Notes under the pieces: model-generated
Told to the model about the DNA's origin: nothing
The model's input: the letters and a program-made list of their open reading frames with translations, nothing else
Database searches by the model: none
Made by a program: the position numbers and the translations under genes
Part shown: positions 9,036 to 18,271 of the stretch, piece after piece
How the letters are laid out: every line of letters starts with the position of its first letter
Numbering within the stretch: position 1 is the stretch's first letter
Assembly: GCA_018674495.1 (NCBI GenBank)
Contig: JABHAA010000108.1
Span: forward strand, 42,149-106,148
Direction: 5' to 3'
Source of the DNA: Rhodospirillaceae bacterium
GTDB lineage: Bacteria > Pseudomonadota > Alphaproteobacteria > Rhodospirillales > UBA2165
DNA: 64,000 bases

Positions 9036-10057
9036 ACGTGACCACGCGGCCCGAAAAACTAACGCCCAAGGATTATGCATCCGATCAGGAAGTGCGCTGG
9101 TGCCCCGGCTGCGGCGATTACGCCATTGTCCGCGCCATGCAGTCGGCGCTGGCGGAGATGCAGGCGCCGCTGGAAAAGACGGTGTTTATTTCCGGCATCG
9201 GCTGCGCCGCGCGGTTTCCCTATTACATGTCCACCTATGGCTTCCACACCATCCACGGCCGCGCCGCGGCAATCGCGACCGGCACCAAGATCGCCAACCC
9301 GGAGTTGGATATTTGGGTTATTTCCGGCGATGGCGATTCGCTGTCCATCGGCGGCAACCATCTGATGCATGTATTGCGGCGCAATGTTGATCTGCAATAT
9401 ATCCTGTTCAACAACGAAATCTATGGCCTAACCAAGGGCCAGTATTCGCCGACCAGCCGCGTCGGCACGCGCTCGCCCTCGACCCCGGCTGGCTCCATTG
9501 ATGCGCCGGTATCACCGACCGAGTTTGCCATCGGCTGCGGCGCCCGCTTCGTTGCCCGCGGCATCGATTCGCAGCTCAAACAGCTGCCGCAATTGTTCAT
9601 GCGCGCCAAGAAACATAAGGGCGCCTCGTTCGTCGAGGTGTTGCAGAACTGCATTGTCTATGCCGACGGCATCTATGCCGACTTCACACAAAAATCTATG
9701 GTTGAGGAAAAGCAAATCGCCGTGGAACACGGCAAGCCGCTTTTGTTCGGCAAGGACCGCACCAAGGGCATCCGCCTCAAGCCCGGCCGCATGGAGGTCG
9801 AGGTGGTGACCGTCGGCGCCGGCGGCATCGAGGAAAAAGACATCCTGGTCCATGATGAGACCAACAAGATGATGGCCCACTTGCTGGCCTCCATGGAATC
9901 GCCCGAATTTCCGGTGGCTGTCGGCGTCCTTTATTGCGAGCCTGGCCCGACCTATGACGAAGGCGTCTATCATCAGCTCGACGAAGCCATCGCCGCCCAG
10001 CCGAAGGCGAGCATGAATGATTTGTTGCGCGCCGGATCAACCTGGACGGTCGAATAA
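9032..10057 (+). CDS. korB: 2-oxoacid:ferredoxin oxidoreductase, beta subunit (KorB)
   Basis: Thiamine-diphosphate-binding subunit of the complex, 341 residues. WCPGCGDYAIV near residue 24 supplies part of the iron-sulfur ligand set. The ThDP/Mg site is GDGDSLSIGGNH (near 100) and LFNNEIYGLTKGQYSPTS (near 130). The C-terminal half carries ENCIVYADG-like and DETNKMMAHLLA segments usual for KorB. It is coupled to korA by an ATGA overlap. The 2-oxoglutarate preference is inferred from family and host type and is not visible in the residues. No dedicated ferredoxin gene is adjacent. Confidence 0.92.
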   Translation: MNVTTRPEKLTPKDYASDQEVRWCPGCGDYAIVRAMQSALAEMQAPLEKTVFISGIGCAARFPYYMSTYGFHTIHGRAAAIATGTKIANPELDIWVISGDGDSLSIGGNHLMHVLRRNVDLQYILFNNEIYGLTKGQYSPTSRVGTRSPSTPAGSIDAPVSPTEFAIGCGARFVARGIDSQLKQLPQLFMRAKKHKGASFVEVLQNCIVYADGIYADFTQKSMVEEKQIAVEHGKPLLFGKDRTKGIRLKPGRMEVEVVTVGAGGIEEKDILVHDETNKMMAHLLASMESPEFPVAVGVLYCEPGPTYDEGVYHQLDEAIAAQPKASMNDLLRAGSTWTVE

Positions 10058-10096
10058 GGCCCGATTGGGGCGCCAAAAAAACGCGGGTAATATTAT

Positions 10097-10933
10097 ATGC
10101 CTGGACCACATCGCCGCTTTGGCCTCTACACCGTATTCGCCGCACTTTTGGTGGCGATGCTGGCTTGGATGGGGCCGGCGGCGGCGGCGGAGAATTCCGG
10201 CGGGCTACAGCCCGGCGATGAGTTCCGCGACTGCCCGCTTTGCCCCGAAATGGTCGTCATCCCCGCCGGCAAGTTCATCATGGGCTCGAAAAAAGGGCGC
10301 AAGCGGGAATTGCCGCAGCACCGGGTGCGCATCCCCAAGCCGCTGGCCATTGGCCGCTTCGAAGTTACTTTCAGTGAGTTCGATGCCTGCTTTGCCGCCG
10401 GCGGATGCAAGAAAAAACCGTTCGACAGGGGCTGGGGGCGCGGCAAGCGGCCGGTGATGAATGTTCTGATCGGCGATATCGCCGAATATGCCGCCTGGCT
10501 CTCGAAAAAATCCGGCGCCCGTTACCGTTTACCGACCGAGGCGGAATGGGAATACGCGGCCCGCGCCGGCACCAGTTCGGGATATTGGTGGGGCGATCAG
10601 ATGCGCGCCGGCGCCGCCAACTGCCGGAAATGCGGCACCCACTGGAGTGGCCAAAAAACCGCGCCGGTGGGCCGGTTCGAGGCAAATCCCTGGGGTATTT
10701 ATGATATGCACGGCAACGTGCTGGAGATCACCTCCGACTGCTGGAACACATCTCACGTCAATGCCCCCGGCGACGGCACCGGGCGCATCGACGGCGATTG
10801 CAAAAGCCGGGTGGTCAAGTCGGGCGCCTGGTATTATCTGCCAAAGGTATCGCGCTCGTCATCCCGGGTGCGCAACGATGTGCGCATCATCAGCTATTTC
10901 ATCGGTTTCCGGCTGGTCCGGGAAATGGACTAG
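10097..10933 (+). CDS. Exported SUMF1/formylglycine-generating-enzyme-like protein
   Basis: 278 residues with a signal peptide (about 1-31, hydrophobic YTVFAALLVAMLAWM, cut after AAAA) and one FGE-sulfatase/SUMF1 fold. Fold motifs are MVVIPAGKFIMGS, HRVRIPKPLAIGRFEVTFSEF, RLPTEAEWEYAARAG, PVGRFEANPWGIYDMHGNVLEI, and the C-terminal SGAWYYLPKVSRSSSRVR and GFRLVRE. SUMF1-like domains include true formylglycine-generating enzymes but also many binding or scaffold proteins. No sulfatase is encoded nearby, so the substrate is unknown. Several Cys residues (DCPLCPEM, CFAAGGC, CRKCG) could form disulfides. It lies 39 bases after korB. Confidence 0.85.
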   Translation: MPGPHRRFGLYTVFAALLVAMLAWMGPAAAAENSGGLQPGDEFRDCPLCPEMVVIPAGKFIMGSKKGRKRELPQHRVRIPKPLAIGRFEVTFSEFDACFAAGGCKKKPFDRGWGRGKRPVMNVLIGDIAEYAAWLSKKSGARYRLPTEAEWEYAARAGTSSGYWWGDQMRAGAANCRKCGTHWSGQKTAPVGRFEANPWGIYDMHGNVLEITSDCWNTSHVNAPGDGTGRIDGDCKSRVVKSGAWYYLPKVSRSSSRVRNDVRIISYFIGFRLVREMD

Positions 10934-10950
10934 CGTGCAGCTTCAGGCTT

Positions 10951-11385
10951 TCAAGCCAGAAAGTTCACCCCCGGCCCATCGATCACGTTTTGACTCGCCG
11001 GCACCGCCTGGGCAAGGCCATCGGGGCGCGTCGCCGTCATGATTTTCTGGTAGGTATCGGCCACCATGGTGGCCAACGCCACCGCTTTGGTGGGCTTGAA
11101 CGACGCCGTTTGTTGAAAAATAAGCTGCGCATGAAAGGCCGACATAAAGGCCTGAAATTTGGGCTTGCCGGTCGCCGGCCCGGTCTCTTCGGATGTGCCC
11201 GTCATGCGCGGCCATGCAGCGCCCGGGCCAGCGCCACCGCCTGATAGGCCAGCCTCCATGGCACCGCCAAATGCGGTTTCCGATATGGACGCGGCGGCGC
11301 CCGCCGATACGCCAGCGCCGAACATCGCGGGACCATAGGCCGCCACGCGCCCGTCGTTACCGGAGCCTGGTATCATCAATGACAT
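10951..11385 (-). CDS. Uncharacterised Gly/Ala-rich protein
   Basis: 144 residues, no family recognised. The N-terminal two-thirds is Gly/Ala/Ser-rich and low in complexity. The C-terminal part is amphipathic and better ordered (KPKFQAFMSAFHAQLIFQQ, KAVALATMVADTYQKIM) and may be a small helical domain. There is no signal peptide or membrane segment. It converges on the SUMF1-like gene (stop to stop 17 bases) and diverges from the methyltransferase gene. GTGAG sits 8 bases before the ATG as a possible ribosome-binding site. Coding is likely but not certain. Confidence 0.5.
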   Translation of the reverse strand: MSLMIPGSGNDGRVAAYGPAMFGAGVSAGAAASISETAFGGAMEAGLSGGGAGPGAAWPRMTGTSEETGPATGKPKFQAFMSAFHAQLIFQQTASFKPTKAVALATMVADTYQKIMTATRPDGLAQAVPASQNVIDGPGVNFLA

Positions 11386-11479
11386 TTTTCAACGCTCACC
11401 CAGGCTCATAATAATGGATTGGCCGGGCAATAACCACAGGCTCGTGCGGCCCGGCCCGGTTATGCTAAACTGGCTCATC

Positions 11480-12196
11480 ATGTGGACCGATGCCGTTGAT
11501 TTGAGGAATTATTACACAAGCCCCATCGGCGCCGTGACCGAGCGTCTGGTGGGCCAGCATATCCGTTCGGTCTGGCCCGACTGCACCGGCATGCGCATGC
11601 TCGGGCTAGGCTATCCGGTGCCCTATCTGGACGGTTTCCGCCGTCAGGCCGAAACCGTTATCGCCGCCATGCCGGCCTCGCAAGGGGTTTTGCACTGGCC
11701 CGAAGACGGCCCCGGCCTCACCTATTTGGCCGACGAGGCGGAATTGCCGATCGAGGATCTGTCCCAGGACCGGGTATTGCTGATCCACGCCCTCGAATGC
11801 GCCGAGCAGGTGCGCCCGATGATGCGCGAAATTTGGCGGATATTAAGCGGCGGTGGGCGCCTATTGATCGTGGTTCCCAACCGGCGCGGGCTATGGGCCC
11901 GGTTCGAGCGTACGCCGTTTGGCCAGGGCCGCCCCTACTCCGCCGGTCAGATCAACCACTTGCTGCGCGACGCCATGTTCGCGCCGCTGGCGACCCGGGG
12001 GGCGCTTTACATCCCGCCGACGCGCTCGCGCATGGTGCTGTCATCGGCCTCGGCTTGGGAAAATGTGGGCCACCGATTGTTCAACCGTTTCGGCGGTGTG
12101 ATATCGGTGGAGGCGGAAAAACAGATCTATGCGCCGACGCCAACGCAGGGGACGGTGCGCTCGAGGCGCACTTACGCCGCCGCCATCAAGAGCTGA
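11480..12196 (+). CDS. SAM-dependent methyltransferase, class I-like
   Basis: 238 residues from the ATG at 11480 (MWTDAVDLRNYYTSPIG). The frame is open upstream to 11414, but that stretch looks non-coding. The fold is Rossmann-like: MRMLGLGYPVPYL stands for the SAM-binding loop, then LLIHALECAEQVRPMMREIWRILSGGGRLLIVVPNRRG for the middle of the domain, and later RPYSAGQINHLLRDAMF. This pattern is common in Alphaproteobacteria and has no known substrate. Its end overlaps the end of metW on the other strand by 11 bases. The start codon is not certain, and no clear ribosome-binding site is visible. Confidence 0.8.
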   Translation: MWTDAVDLRNYYTSPIGAVTERLVGQHIRSVWPDCTGMRMLGLGYPVPYLDGFRRQAETVIAAMPASQGVLHWPEDGPGLTYLADEAELPIEDLSQDRVLLIHALECAEQVRPMMREIWRILSGGGRLLIVVPNRRGLWARFERTPFGQGRPYSAGQINHLLRDAMFAPLATRGALYIPPTRSRMVLSSASAWENVGHRLFNRFGGVISVEAEKQIYAPTPTQGTVRSRRTYAAAIKS

Positions 12197-12842
12197 CAGT
12201 TTCCCTGGTCAACAGGAACACCGCCTGTTCGCCGGCCAGATTGGTAAACGCCACGTTGGAGCGAATGCGCCGGCGCGCACCCCGGTGATTGAGGGCGACC
12301 GAACGCTCGATCACGATGCCCAATTCGGCGCAAAGCTGGATAAAATCCTTGATCGTGCAGGAATGAATATTGGGGCTGTCGAACCAATGATGGGGCAAAG
12401 CGTTGGTCACCGGCATGCGCCCGCCAAACATCAACGACACCCGCACCCGCCAATGGCCGAAATTGGGGAACGAGACAATGGCCCGGCGCCCAATGCGCAG
12501 CATATTGCCGAGCACGTCCCTTGGCGCCCGCGTCGCCTGCAGGGTCTGCGACAGAACCACATAGTCAAAGGCACCATCGGGATAATCGTTGAGATCGGTG
12601 TCGGCGTCACCTTGAATCACCGAAAGGCCGTGCGAGACGCAGGCATTCACCCCTTGCATGGATAATTCAATGCCGCGCCCATCGACGCCTTTTTCGTGGA
12701 TCAGATGGTCCAACAGGGCGCCGTCGCCGCAACCGACGTCCAAAAGCCGGCCGCCCGGCTGCACCATATCGGCAACGATCTGCAGATCGCCGCGAAGGTT
12801 GGTGCGTTGGTGTAAAGCGTCCATGATCGGCTCAGTCCCCAT
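12186..12842 (-). CDS. metW: Methionine biosynthesis protein MetW
   Basis: 218-residue methyltransferase-fold protein that in Proteobacteria is encoded with metX and needed for full activity of the homoserine acyltransferase step. The SAM-type loop is [15 protein letters not shown]. MetW-type segments follow: [69 protein letters not shown] and [17 protein letters not shown]. Its start overlaps the metX stop by 11 bases, so the two are co-transcribed and probably coupled. Confidence 0.93.
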   Translation of the reverse strand: MGTEPIMDALHQRTNLRGDLQIVADMVQPGGRLLDVGCGDGALLDHLIHEKGVDGRGIELSMQGVNACVSHGLSVIQGDADTDLNDYPDGAFDYVVLSQTLQATRAPRDVLGNMLRIGRRAIVSFPNFGHWRVRVSLMFGGRMPVTNALPHHWFDSPNIHSCTIKDFIQLCAELGIVIERSVALNHRGARRRIRSNVAFTNLAGEQAVFLLTRETVSS

Positions 12843-14016
12843 TTCCGAAATCGAGGCCGAAATGCTCGCGGGCGCCGTTCAGGAAGCCGGACAATACGCT
12901 CCAGAATTCCGGCTCTTCCAGCAGGAACGCATCATGGCCCTTGTCGGATTCGATCTCGGCGAAGCTGACATTGGCGGCAGCGGCATTGAGGGCATGCACA
13001 ATGCGGCGGCTTTCCGACGTCGGATACAGCCAATCGGAAGTGAACGAAATGACGCAAAAGCGCGTCTCGCAGCCCAAGAACGCTTCGGCCAGCACGCCGC
13101 CATAGCGTTCCGCCAGATCGAAATAATCCATCGCCCGGGTGATATAGAGATAAGAGTTGGCATCGAAACGGTCGACGAAGGTGCTGCCCTGGTGGCGCAA
13201 ATAGCTTTCCACCTGGAAATCCGCATCAAAGCCGAAGGTTACCGCGTCCCGGTCCTGAAGCCGGCGCCCGAATTTATTGTGCAGGGCCGGTTCCGACAAA
13301 TAGGTGATATGCGCCACCATGCGGGCGATGGCCAGTCCCCGGTTAGGGTTGGTGCCTTCGGACAGATAATTGCCGCCGCGCCAATCGGGATCGGCCATGA
13401 TCGCTTGGCGGCCAACCTCGTGAAAGGCGATGTTCTGCGCCGAATGATAGGGCGCGGCGGCGATCGGCACCGCGGTGCGCACCCGTTCGGGATAAAGCGC
13501 CGCCCATTCCAGAACCTGCATGCCGCCCATGGAACCGCCGATGACGCAGAACAATTGCTCGATCTCAAGATGGTCGAGGAGCAGCGCTTGGGCGCGTACC
13601 ATGTCGGCGACGGTGATCACCGGGAAATCCAGCCCCCAGGGCTTGCCCGTATCAGAGTTGATCTCTTTCGGCCCGATGGTGCCCATACAGCCGCCTAGAA
13701 TATTGACGCAAATAATGAAATAGCGGTTGCTGTCCAACAGTTTGCCGGGCCCGACCATCAAACTCCACCATCCCGGCTTGCCGGTATCGGGGTGGGTATC
13801 GCCGACATATTGATCGCCGGAAAGAGCGTGGCAGATAAGAACGGCGTTGGATTTGTCGGCGTTCAACGCACCATAGGTCTGATAAGCCACGGGAAAATCG
13901 GAAAATTCGACGCCGCAGTCCAGGCGCAAGGGCGCCGTCAGCCCCAATCTGGTGCTCTCAGTGGACCCGGGTCCATTGGCCAACGTTGCGACCGTTTGAT
14001 CAGGCGGCGCGGTCAT
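12832..14016 (-). CDS. metX: Homoserine O-acyltransferase MetX
   Basis: Alpha/beta-hydrolase-fold enzyme of methionine synthesis that acylates homoserine. The preferred start is the ATG at 14016 ([11 protein letters not shown]), giving 394 residues. The frame is open to 14103, but that extension is Pro/Arg-rich and unlike the family. The nucleophile elbow is IGGSMGGMQ (Ser about 162). [31 protein letters not shown] and the C-terminal GHDAFLLE (catalytic His) are all present. Whether the acyl donor is acetyl- or succinyl-CoA cannot be read with confidence; pairing with MetW is common to both. It diverges from the chorismate mutase gene. Confidence 0.93.
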   Translation of the reverse strand: MTAPPDQTVATLANGPGSTESTRLGLTAPLRLDCGVEFSDFPVAYQTYGALNADKSNAVLICHALSGDQYVGDTHPDTGKPGWWSLMVGPGKLLDSNRYFIICVNILGGCMGTIGPKEINSDTGKPWGLDFPVITVADMVRAQALLLDHLEIEQLFCVIGGSMGGMQVLEWAALYPERVRTAVPIAAAPYHSAQNIAFHEVGRQAIMADPDWRGGNYLSEGTNPNRGLAIARMVAHITYLSEPALHNKFGRRLQDRDAVTFGFDADFQVESYLRHQGSTFVDRFDANSYLYITRAMDYFDLAERYGGVLAEAFLGCETRFCVISFTSDWLYPTSESRRIVHALNAAAANVSFAEIESDKGHDAFLLEEPEFWSVLSGFLNGAREHFGLDFGNGD

Positions 14017-14202
14017 CGTAACCGTTATATCCCATTCTGGCGTTTTAGAAGCCACCCGATTTCGCTTCGGCCAGGGTCCCGGCCCGCTTCGGATGACATC
14101 CATAGCTAAGAATCGAGGGCCCCCAAGTCAATCTTTTCTTTGATTTTAAGGGTGCCGGGCATTATCACTTCGCCTTCCTGAAGGTAACTTAAGTCACACA
14201 AA

Positions 14203-15090
14203 ATGTCCGAAGCCGAGCTTACAAAACTCAGAGATGAGATCGACGCCATCGATTTGGAGCTGCTGCAGCTGCTGGCCCGCCGCGATGCGGTCAGTGGCCG
14301 CGTGCGCCTGGCCAAGGCGGGCGATGACGTCAAATTGCGCCCCGGAAGGGAAGCCGATATTTTGCGGTCCCTGCTGGCCGCCAACAAAGGCGGCTTCCCG
14401 GAGCGCTCAATGCTGCGCATATGGCGGGAAATTTTCTCAGCCTCCCTGGCCAGCCAGGGCGCCTATTCGACCGCCGTTCTAACCCAGGATGGCGGTTCTT
14501 TATTATGGGATCAGGCCCGCGATCATTTCGGCGCCGGCGGCACGTACCATGGCTGCGCCACGCCGCGCCGGGTGCTGGAATCGGTCGCCGGCGGCGAAGA
14601 CGCCCTCGGCATCCTGCCGCTGCCGGACCCGGAAGACACCGATCCCTGGTGGCAGCATCTTCTGGTTCAGCCCAAGGCGGCCGGCGGCGGTGATGCGCCG
14701 CAAATCATCGCCAAGCTGCCGTTCTGGAGTTCCGCCGGCGCCAATAAAAATGGCAATGGAGAGACGGCGCTGGTGATCGCCATGATGGCGCCTGACCCAT
14801 CGACCAACGACCGCACCCTTGTGGCCATCGATCTGGCCGGCGAGGTGTCCGCCAACCGGCTAACGAGCGCCTTGGGCGCGGCCGGTATCGACGCCGCCTT
14901 GGCCGCCCGCTGGCATGAGACAGCGGCGCCGGAACGTTGGGTTAACCTGATTGATATGGCCGGCTTTACCGATGCCGATGATGCCCGCTTCGATGCGCTC
15001 TCCGACGCGTTGGAAGTGCCGGTCAATCAGATCCTCCGCTTGGGCTGTTTCGCCGCGCCATCGGTTATCAAAGCCAAGGGGAAAAGCTGA
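14203..15090 (+). CDS. Chorismate mutase (AroQ type) with C-terminal extra domain
   Basis: 295 residues. The N-terminal 90 are an AroQ-type chorismate mutase: LRDEIDAIDLELLQLLARRDAV, RVRLAKAG, RPGREADILRSL and MLRIWREIFSASLASQ give the three-helix bundle and its Arg/Lys/Glu substrate contacts. The remaining 200 residues look like a diverged prephenate-dehydratase-type region (YHGCATPRRVLESVAGGEDALGILPLP). No intact PDT catalytic TRF-like motif was found, so dehydratase activity is doubtful. It makes prephenate for the dehydrogenase two genes downstream. Only two bases separate it from hisC. Confidence 0.85.
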   Translation: MSEAELTKLRDEIDAIDLELLQLLARRDAVSGRVRLAKAGDDVKLRPGREADILRSLLAANKGGFPERSMLRIWREIFSASLASQGAYSTAVLTQDGGSLLWDQARDHFGAGGTYHGCATPRRVLESVAGGEDALGILPLPDPEDTDPWWQHLLVQPKAAGGGDAPQIIAKLPFWSSAGANKNGNGETALVIAMMAPDPSTNDRTLVAIDLAGEVSANRLTSALGAAGIDAALAARWHETAAPERWVNLIDMAGFTDADDARFDALSDALEVPVNQILRLGCFAAPSVIKAKGKS

Positions 15091-15092
15091 TC

Positions 15093-16202
15093 ATGGCATC
15101 ACCGACACCGCTCCCAGGCCTTTTGGATATCGCCCCTTACGCCGGCGGCGAGGCCGAGATTGAAGGCTTCGATAAGGTTATCAAGCTGGCCTCCAACGAA
15201 GGCGCCTTCGGGCCCAGCCCGAAAGTGCGTGCCGTCCTGGAAGCCGCCCTCGACAATTTTCATCGCTACCCGGATGGGGATTGCACCAAAATCCGCGAGG
15301 CCATCGCCGATAAATATGGCTATCCGGTGCAAAACATCATGTGCGGCGCCGGCTCGGACGAGCTGATCGGTCTGATCGCCCGCTGCTATGCGGCCGCAGG
15401 CGATGAGATCATCACCTGCGCGCACGGCTTTGCCATGTATCCCATCTATGTGAAGCAGGTGGGCGCCGATCTTGTGGTCGCGCCGGAAACCAATATCACC
15501 GTAAATGTGGACGCCATACTGGAGCGGGTGAGCGCGCGCACCAAAGTGGTGTTCGTCGCCAACCCCAATAACCCGACGGGCACCTATATTCCGAAATCGG
15601 AGGTGGTGCGCTTGCGCACTGGGTTGCCCGATCACGTGCTTCTGGTTCTCGACGGCGCCTATTCGGAATTCGTCGACCGGGATGATTACACCAACGGCGC
15701 CGAGATGGTCGCCGCCAGCGACAACGTGGTCATGCTGCGCACATTTTCGAAAATATACGGCATGGGGGGCTTGCGCCTTGGATGGGCCTATTGCCCGGAC
15801 GAGGTCGCCGACGTGATCAACAAGACCCGAAGCCCGTTCAACGTCTCCTACCCGGCGCAAATCGCCGGGCTGGCGGCGCTCGAAGATGATGCGTTTTTAG
15901 AGCACGCCCGCGCCCACAATATCCAATGGCGGCAATGGACGTCCGACGAGGTGAAGAAACTAGGCCTTGAGGTTCCAGACTCTGTCTGCAATTTCGTGCT
16001 GGTGTGGTTTCCCGATGAGCCCGGGCGCAGCGCCGAAGACGCCAACCAGCACCTCAAGTCCCGCGGCATCATCGCCCGGCGCATGGCCGGCTATGGGCTG
16101 CCCGACGCGCTCCGCATATCGATCGGGCTGGAAGACGAAATGCGCGCCGTCGTCGCTGCCCTCGAAGAATTCACCGGCCGCAACGACACCGGGACGGGTT
16201 GA
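15093..16202 (+). CDS. hisC: Histidinol-phosphate (aromatic) aminotransferase
   Basis: PLP-dependent fold-type I aminotransferase, 369 residues. Substrate/PLP motifs: KLASNEGAFGPSPKV (N-terminal arm), CGAGSDELIGLIARCY (phosphate-binding), FVANPNNPTGTYI, LDGAYSEFV, and the PLP Lys at about 220 in TFSKIYGMGGLRLGW. RISIGLEDEM near the end carries the carboxylate Arg. It lies between chorismate mutase and prephenate dehydrogenase. That placement suggests that, as in related bacteria, it also transaminates aromatic keto acids or prephenate as well as imidazole acetol phosphate. Confidence 0.92.
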   Translation: MASPTPLPGLLDIAPYAGGEAEIEGFDKVIKLASNEGAFGPSPKVRAVLEAALDNFHRYPDGDCTKIREAIADKYGYPVQNIMCGAGSDELIGLIARCYAAAGDEIITCAHGFAMYPIYVKQVGADLVVAPETNITVNVDAILERVSARTKVVFVANPNNPTGTYIPKSEVVRLRTGLPDHVLLVLDGAYSEFVDRDDYTNGAEMVAASDNVVMLRTFSKIYGMGGLRLGWAYCPDEVADVINKTRSPFNVSYPAQIAGLAALEDDAFLEHARAHNIQWRQWTSDEVKKLGLEVPDSVCNFVLVWFPDEPGRSAEDANQHLKSRGIIARRMAGYGLPDALRISIGLEDEMRAVVAALEEFTGRNDTGTG

Positions 16203-16208
16203 GCCGCC

Positions 16209-17099
16209 ATGAGCACTGACACAAAACAATTCGGCCGCATCGCGCTGGTCGGCATCGGCCTGATCGCATCTTCTCTGGCGCGTATAATCCGCCGGGGCGA
16301 CCTCGCTGAGCATGTGGCGGTGACGGCGCGCACGCAAGCCAGCCTGGACACCGCCGCCAAGCTGGACCTGGCGGACAGCTTCACCCTGGACGCAGCCGAA
16401 GCGGTGGACGGCGCCGATATCGTCATCATCGCAACGCCCATGGGCGCCTACGGGACGGTCATCGAAAGCATCAAGGGCGCTCTGAAGCCTGGCGCCATCG
16501 TCAGCGACGTGGGCTCAGTCAAAGGCTCGGCCCTGGCCGATCTTGCGCCACATATTCCGGACGGCGTCCATCTGGTGCCCGCCCATCCGGTCGCCGGCAC
16601 CGAGCATTCGGGGCCAGAATCCGGCTTTACCGAATTGTTCGAAGGCCGCTGGTGCGTGCTGACGCCGGCTGCCGGTACCGACCAGGCCGCCATCGATGCC
16701 ATCGCCGATTTGTGGGCCGCCACCGGCGCCAATATTGAAATCATGGACGCCGAACACCATGATCTGGTGATGGCCATCACCTCGCACCTGCCGCATCTAA
16801 TCGCCTATACTATCGTCGGCACGGCGACCGATCTGGAGCAGACCTTGCGCAACGAGGTGATCAAATATTCGGCCAGCGGGTTTCGCGACTTCACGCGTAT
16901 CGCCGCGTCTGATCCATCCATGTGGCGAGACGTGTTCTTGAACAACCAGGACGCAGTGCTGGAAATGCTGCAACGCTTCACCGAGGATTTGACCGCCATG
17001 CAACGGGCCATCCGGCGCGGCGAGGGCGACACCTTGTTCGATCTGTTCGAACGCACCCGCACCATCCGCCGGGGCGTCATCGACGCCAAGCAGGCTTAG
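16209..17099 (+). CDS. tyrC: Prephenate/arogenate (cyclohexadienyl) dehydrogenase
   Basis: NAD(P)-dependent enzyme of tyrosine synthesis, 296 residues. The Rossmann loop is VGIGLIASSLARI (about 12-24), with ASN-type IIATPMGAYGTVI, the family block DVGSVKGSAL, and VPAHPVAGTEHSGPESGF carrying the catalytic His. MAITSHLPHLIAYTIVGTA continues the dimerisation helix. It starts six bases after hisC as the last gene of the aromatic run. A convergent gene on the other strand stops five bases after it. No ACT domain is seen, so allosteric control at this protein is not evident. Confidence 0.92.
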   Translation: MSTDTKQFGRIALVGIGLIASSLARIIRRGDLAEHVAVTARTQASLDTAAKLDLADSFTLDAAEAVDGADIVIIATPMGAYGTVIESIKGALKPGAIVSDVGSVKGSALADLAPHIPDGVHLVPAHPVAGTEHSGPESGFTELFEGRWCVLTPAAGTDQAAIDAIADLWAATGANIEIMDAEHHDLVMAITSHLPHLIAYTIVGTATDLEQTLRNEVIKYSASGFRDFTRIAASDPSMWRDVFLNNQDAVLEMLQRFTEDLTAMQRAIRRGEGDTLFDLFERTRTIRRGVIDAKQA

Positions 17100-17104
17100 G
17101 CTGC

Positions 17105-18271
17105 CTAACGCAGCTTCTGCACCCCGCTGGCGTCCGGCGGGCGCGTCCATTTGATGAGCGGCATATCCATCAGGCGCACCGGCCCGGCGTAGAGTTTCCT
17201 TTCTTGAATAGACAATGGCAGGCTGATGGACGCCGGCCCGCCGCTCTTGGGCTTGCGCGCCAGAACGCCGAGGATCAGGCGCGCCATGGCGGCATCGCGG
17301 GAACGGATATGGCCGGCATCCCGGAGCGCCTTGACGGTCTGGAAAAAGCCGCGCGCCTTGGCGGTCATGGCGCCCACCGGCTGCATGGCCGCATCCAAGG
17401 ACAGGGTGCCGTTGGCGCGCACGTTGAGCGGGCCATATTGGGTCTCCAGTCGCCCCACCTCGACAATGCCGCCATCGTCGCGCCAGAGACCGATTGTATC
17501 GACCGTCACCGGAAATTTGAGCCCGCCCAATATTTTTGCCTCGATGTTCAATTGCCTCACATCCTCGCCGAGGGGCAGTCTTAGACCCGCCGGCAGCGTC
17601 AGCCCGCTGAGGCTGAGGTCCAAATCAAAGGTTGGCGTCTTCGCCGTCACCTCATCTGGGAACAAGCGCGCGGCAAATATCTCGGCAACCGCGACCGAGG
17701 CGAACTTGGCGCCGCGCCCGGCGGTGATGGTCAGCGCTTCCGCCGACAGCCGCACCGAGGCCGGCAATCCATCGCCGTGCAGATCGGCCACCACGCGCAA
17801 TTTGGCGGCCTTGCCTTGATAAGATTGCCGCGTGCGCCCGGCGGCAATGTCGAGGCTATGTTCGCCGGCCAGGTCCACCGATATACGACCCAGGTTCCAG
17901 GGCGCCATATGGGCGCTTAGTTTTTTGGCGCGCCATTCCCAGCGGTCGCCCTCGCCGGTTTCGGAAAATCCGGAAAAAGCGATGCGCGGTGCGGTCATGA
18001 TGACCCTGAGCGCCAGTGGGAAGCCGGAAATTTCGATGCGTTTCTGCGACATCTGCACGCCGGCGCCGGCGCGCGCCTCCACCCATTGGCCGATACCGTC
18101 CTTTAGATTAGAGGCAAGGAAAAACCAATAGGCGGTGTAGGCAACGCCGATCACGGCGGAACTGACGATACCGATCAAGCCATAGCGGATGAGGCGCAGG
18201 CTTAAGGGCGGACGATAATCGAGCGCCGCGTGCCGGGGCCCGCCGCTGCCCCTATTTGGTTTGCGGGCCAT
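17105..18271 (-). CDS. DUF2125 family envelope protein
   Basis: 388 residues. One membrane anchor near the N terminus (about 27-53, LIRYGLIGIVSSAVIGVAYT) is followed by a large predicted periplasmic domain with repeated beta-rich stretches typical of DUF2125 (MSQKRIEISGFPLALRV, PRIAFSG, AHMAPWNLGRISVDLAGEH, ESQ-like YGPLNVRANGTLSLDA). The family is restricted largely to Alphaproteobacteria and has no assigned function. The start overlaps the end of the MarR gene by 20 bases, so it is probably the third gene of a minus-strand unit. Confidence 0.85.
   Translation of the reverse strand: MARKPNRGSGGPRHAALDYRPPLSLRLIRYGLIGIVSSAVIGVAYTAYWFFLASNLKDGIGQWVEARAGAGVQMSQKRIEISGFPLALRVIMTAPRIAFSGFSETGEGDRWEWRAKKLSAHMAPWNLGRISVDLAGEHSLDIAAGRTRQSYQGKAAKLRVVADLHGDGLPASVRLSAEALTITAGRGAKFASVAVAEIFAARLFPDEVTAKTPTFDLDLSLSGLTLPAGLRLPLGEDVRQLNIEAKILGGLKFPVTVDTIGLWRDDGGIVEVGRLETQYGPLNVRANGTLSLDAAMQPVGAMTAKARGFFQTVKALRDAGHIRSRDAAMARLILGVLARKPKSGGPASISLPLSIQERKLYAGPVRLMDMPLIKWTRPPDASGVQKLR

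Noticed and set aside
12658..13698. 346-codon plus-strand frame opposite metX
   Set aside because: Antisense to a clear MetX with catalytic motifs; no domain in the plus-strand translation.
14017..14202. SAM-II or similar riboswitch before metX
   Set aside because: metX in this class is often riboswitch-controlled, but the leader on the minus strand does not show the conserved SAM-II core.
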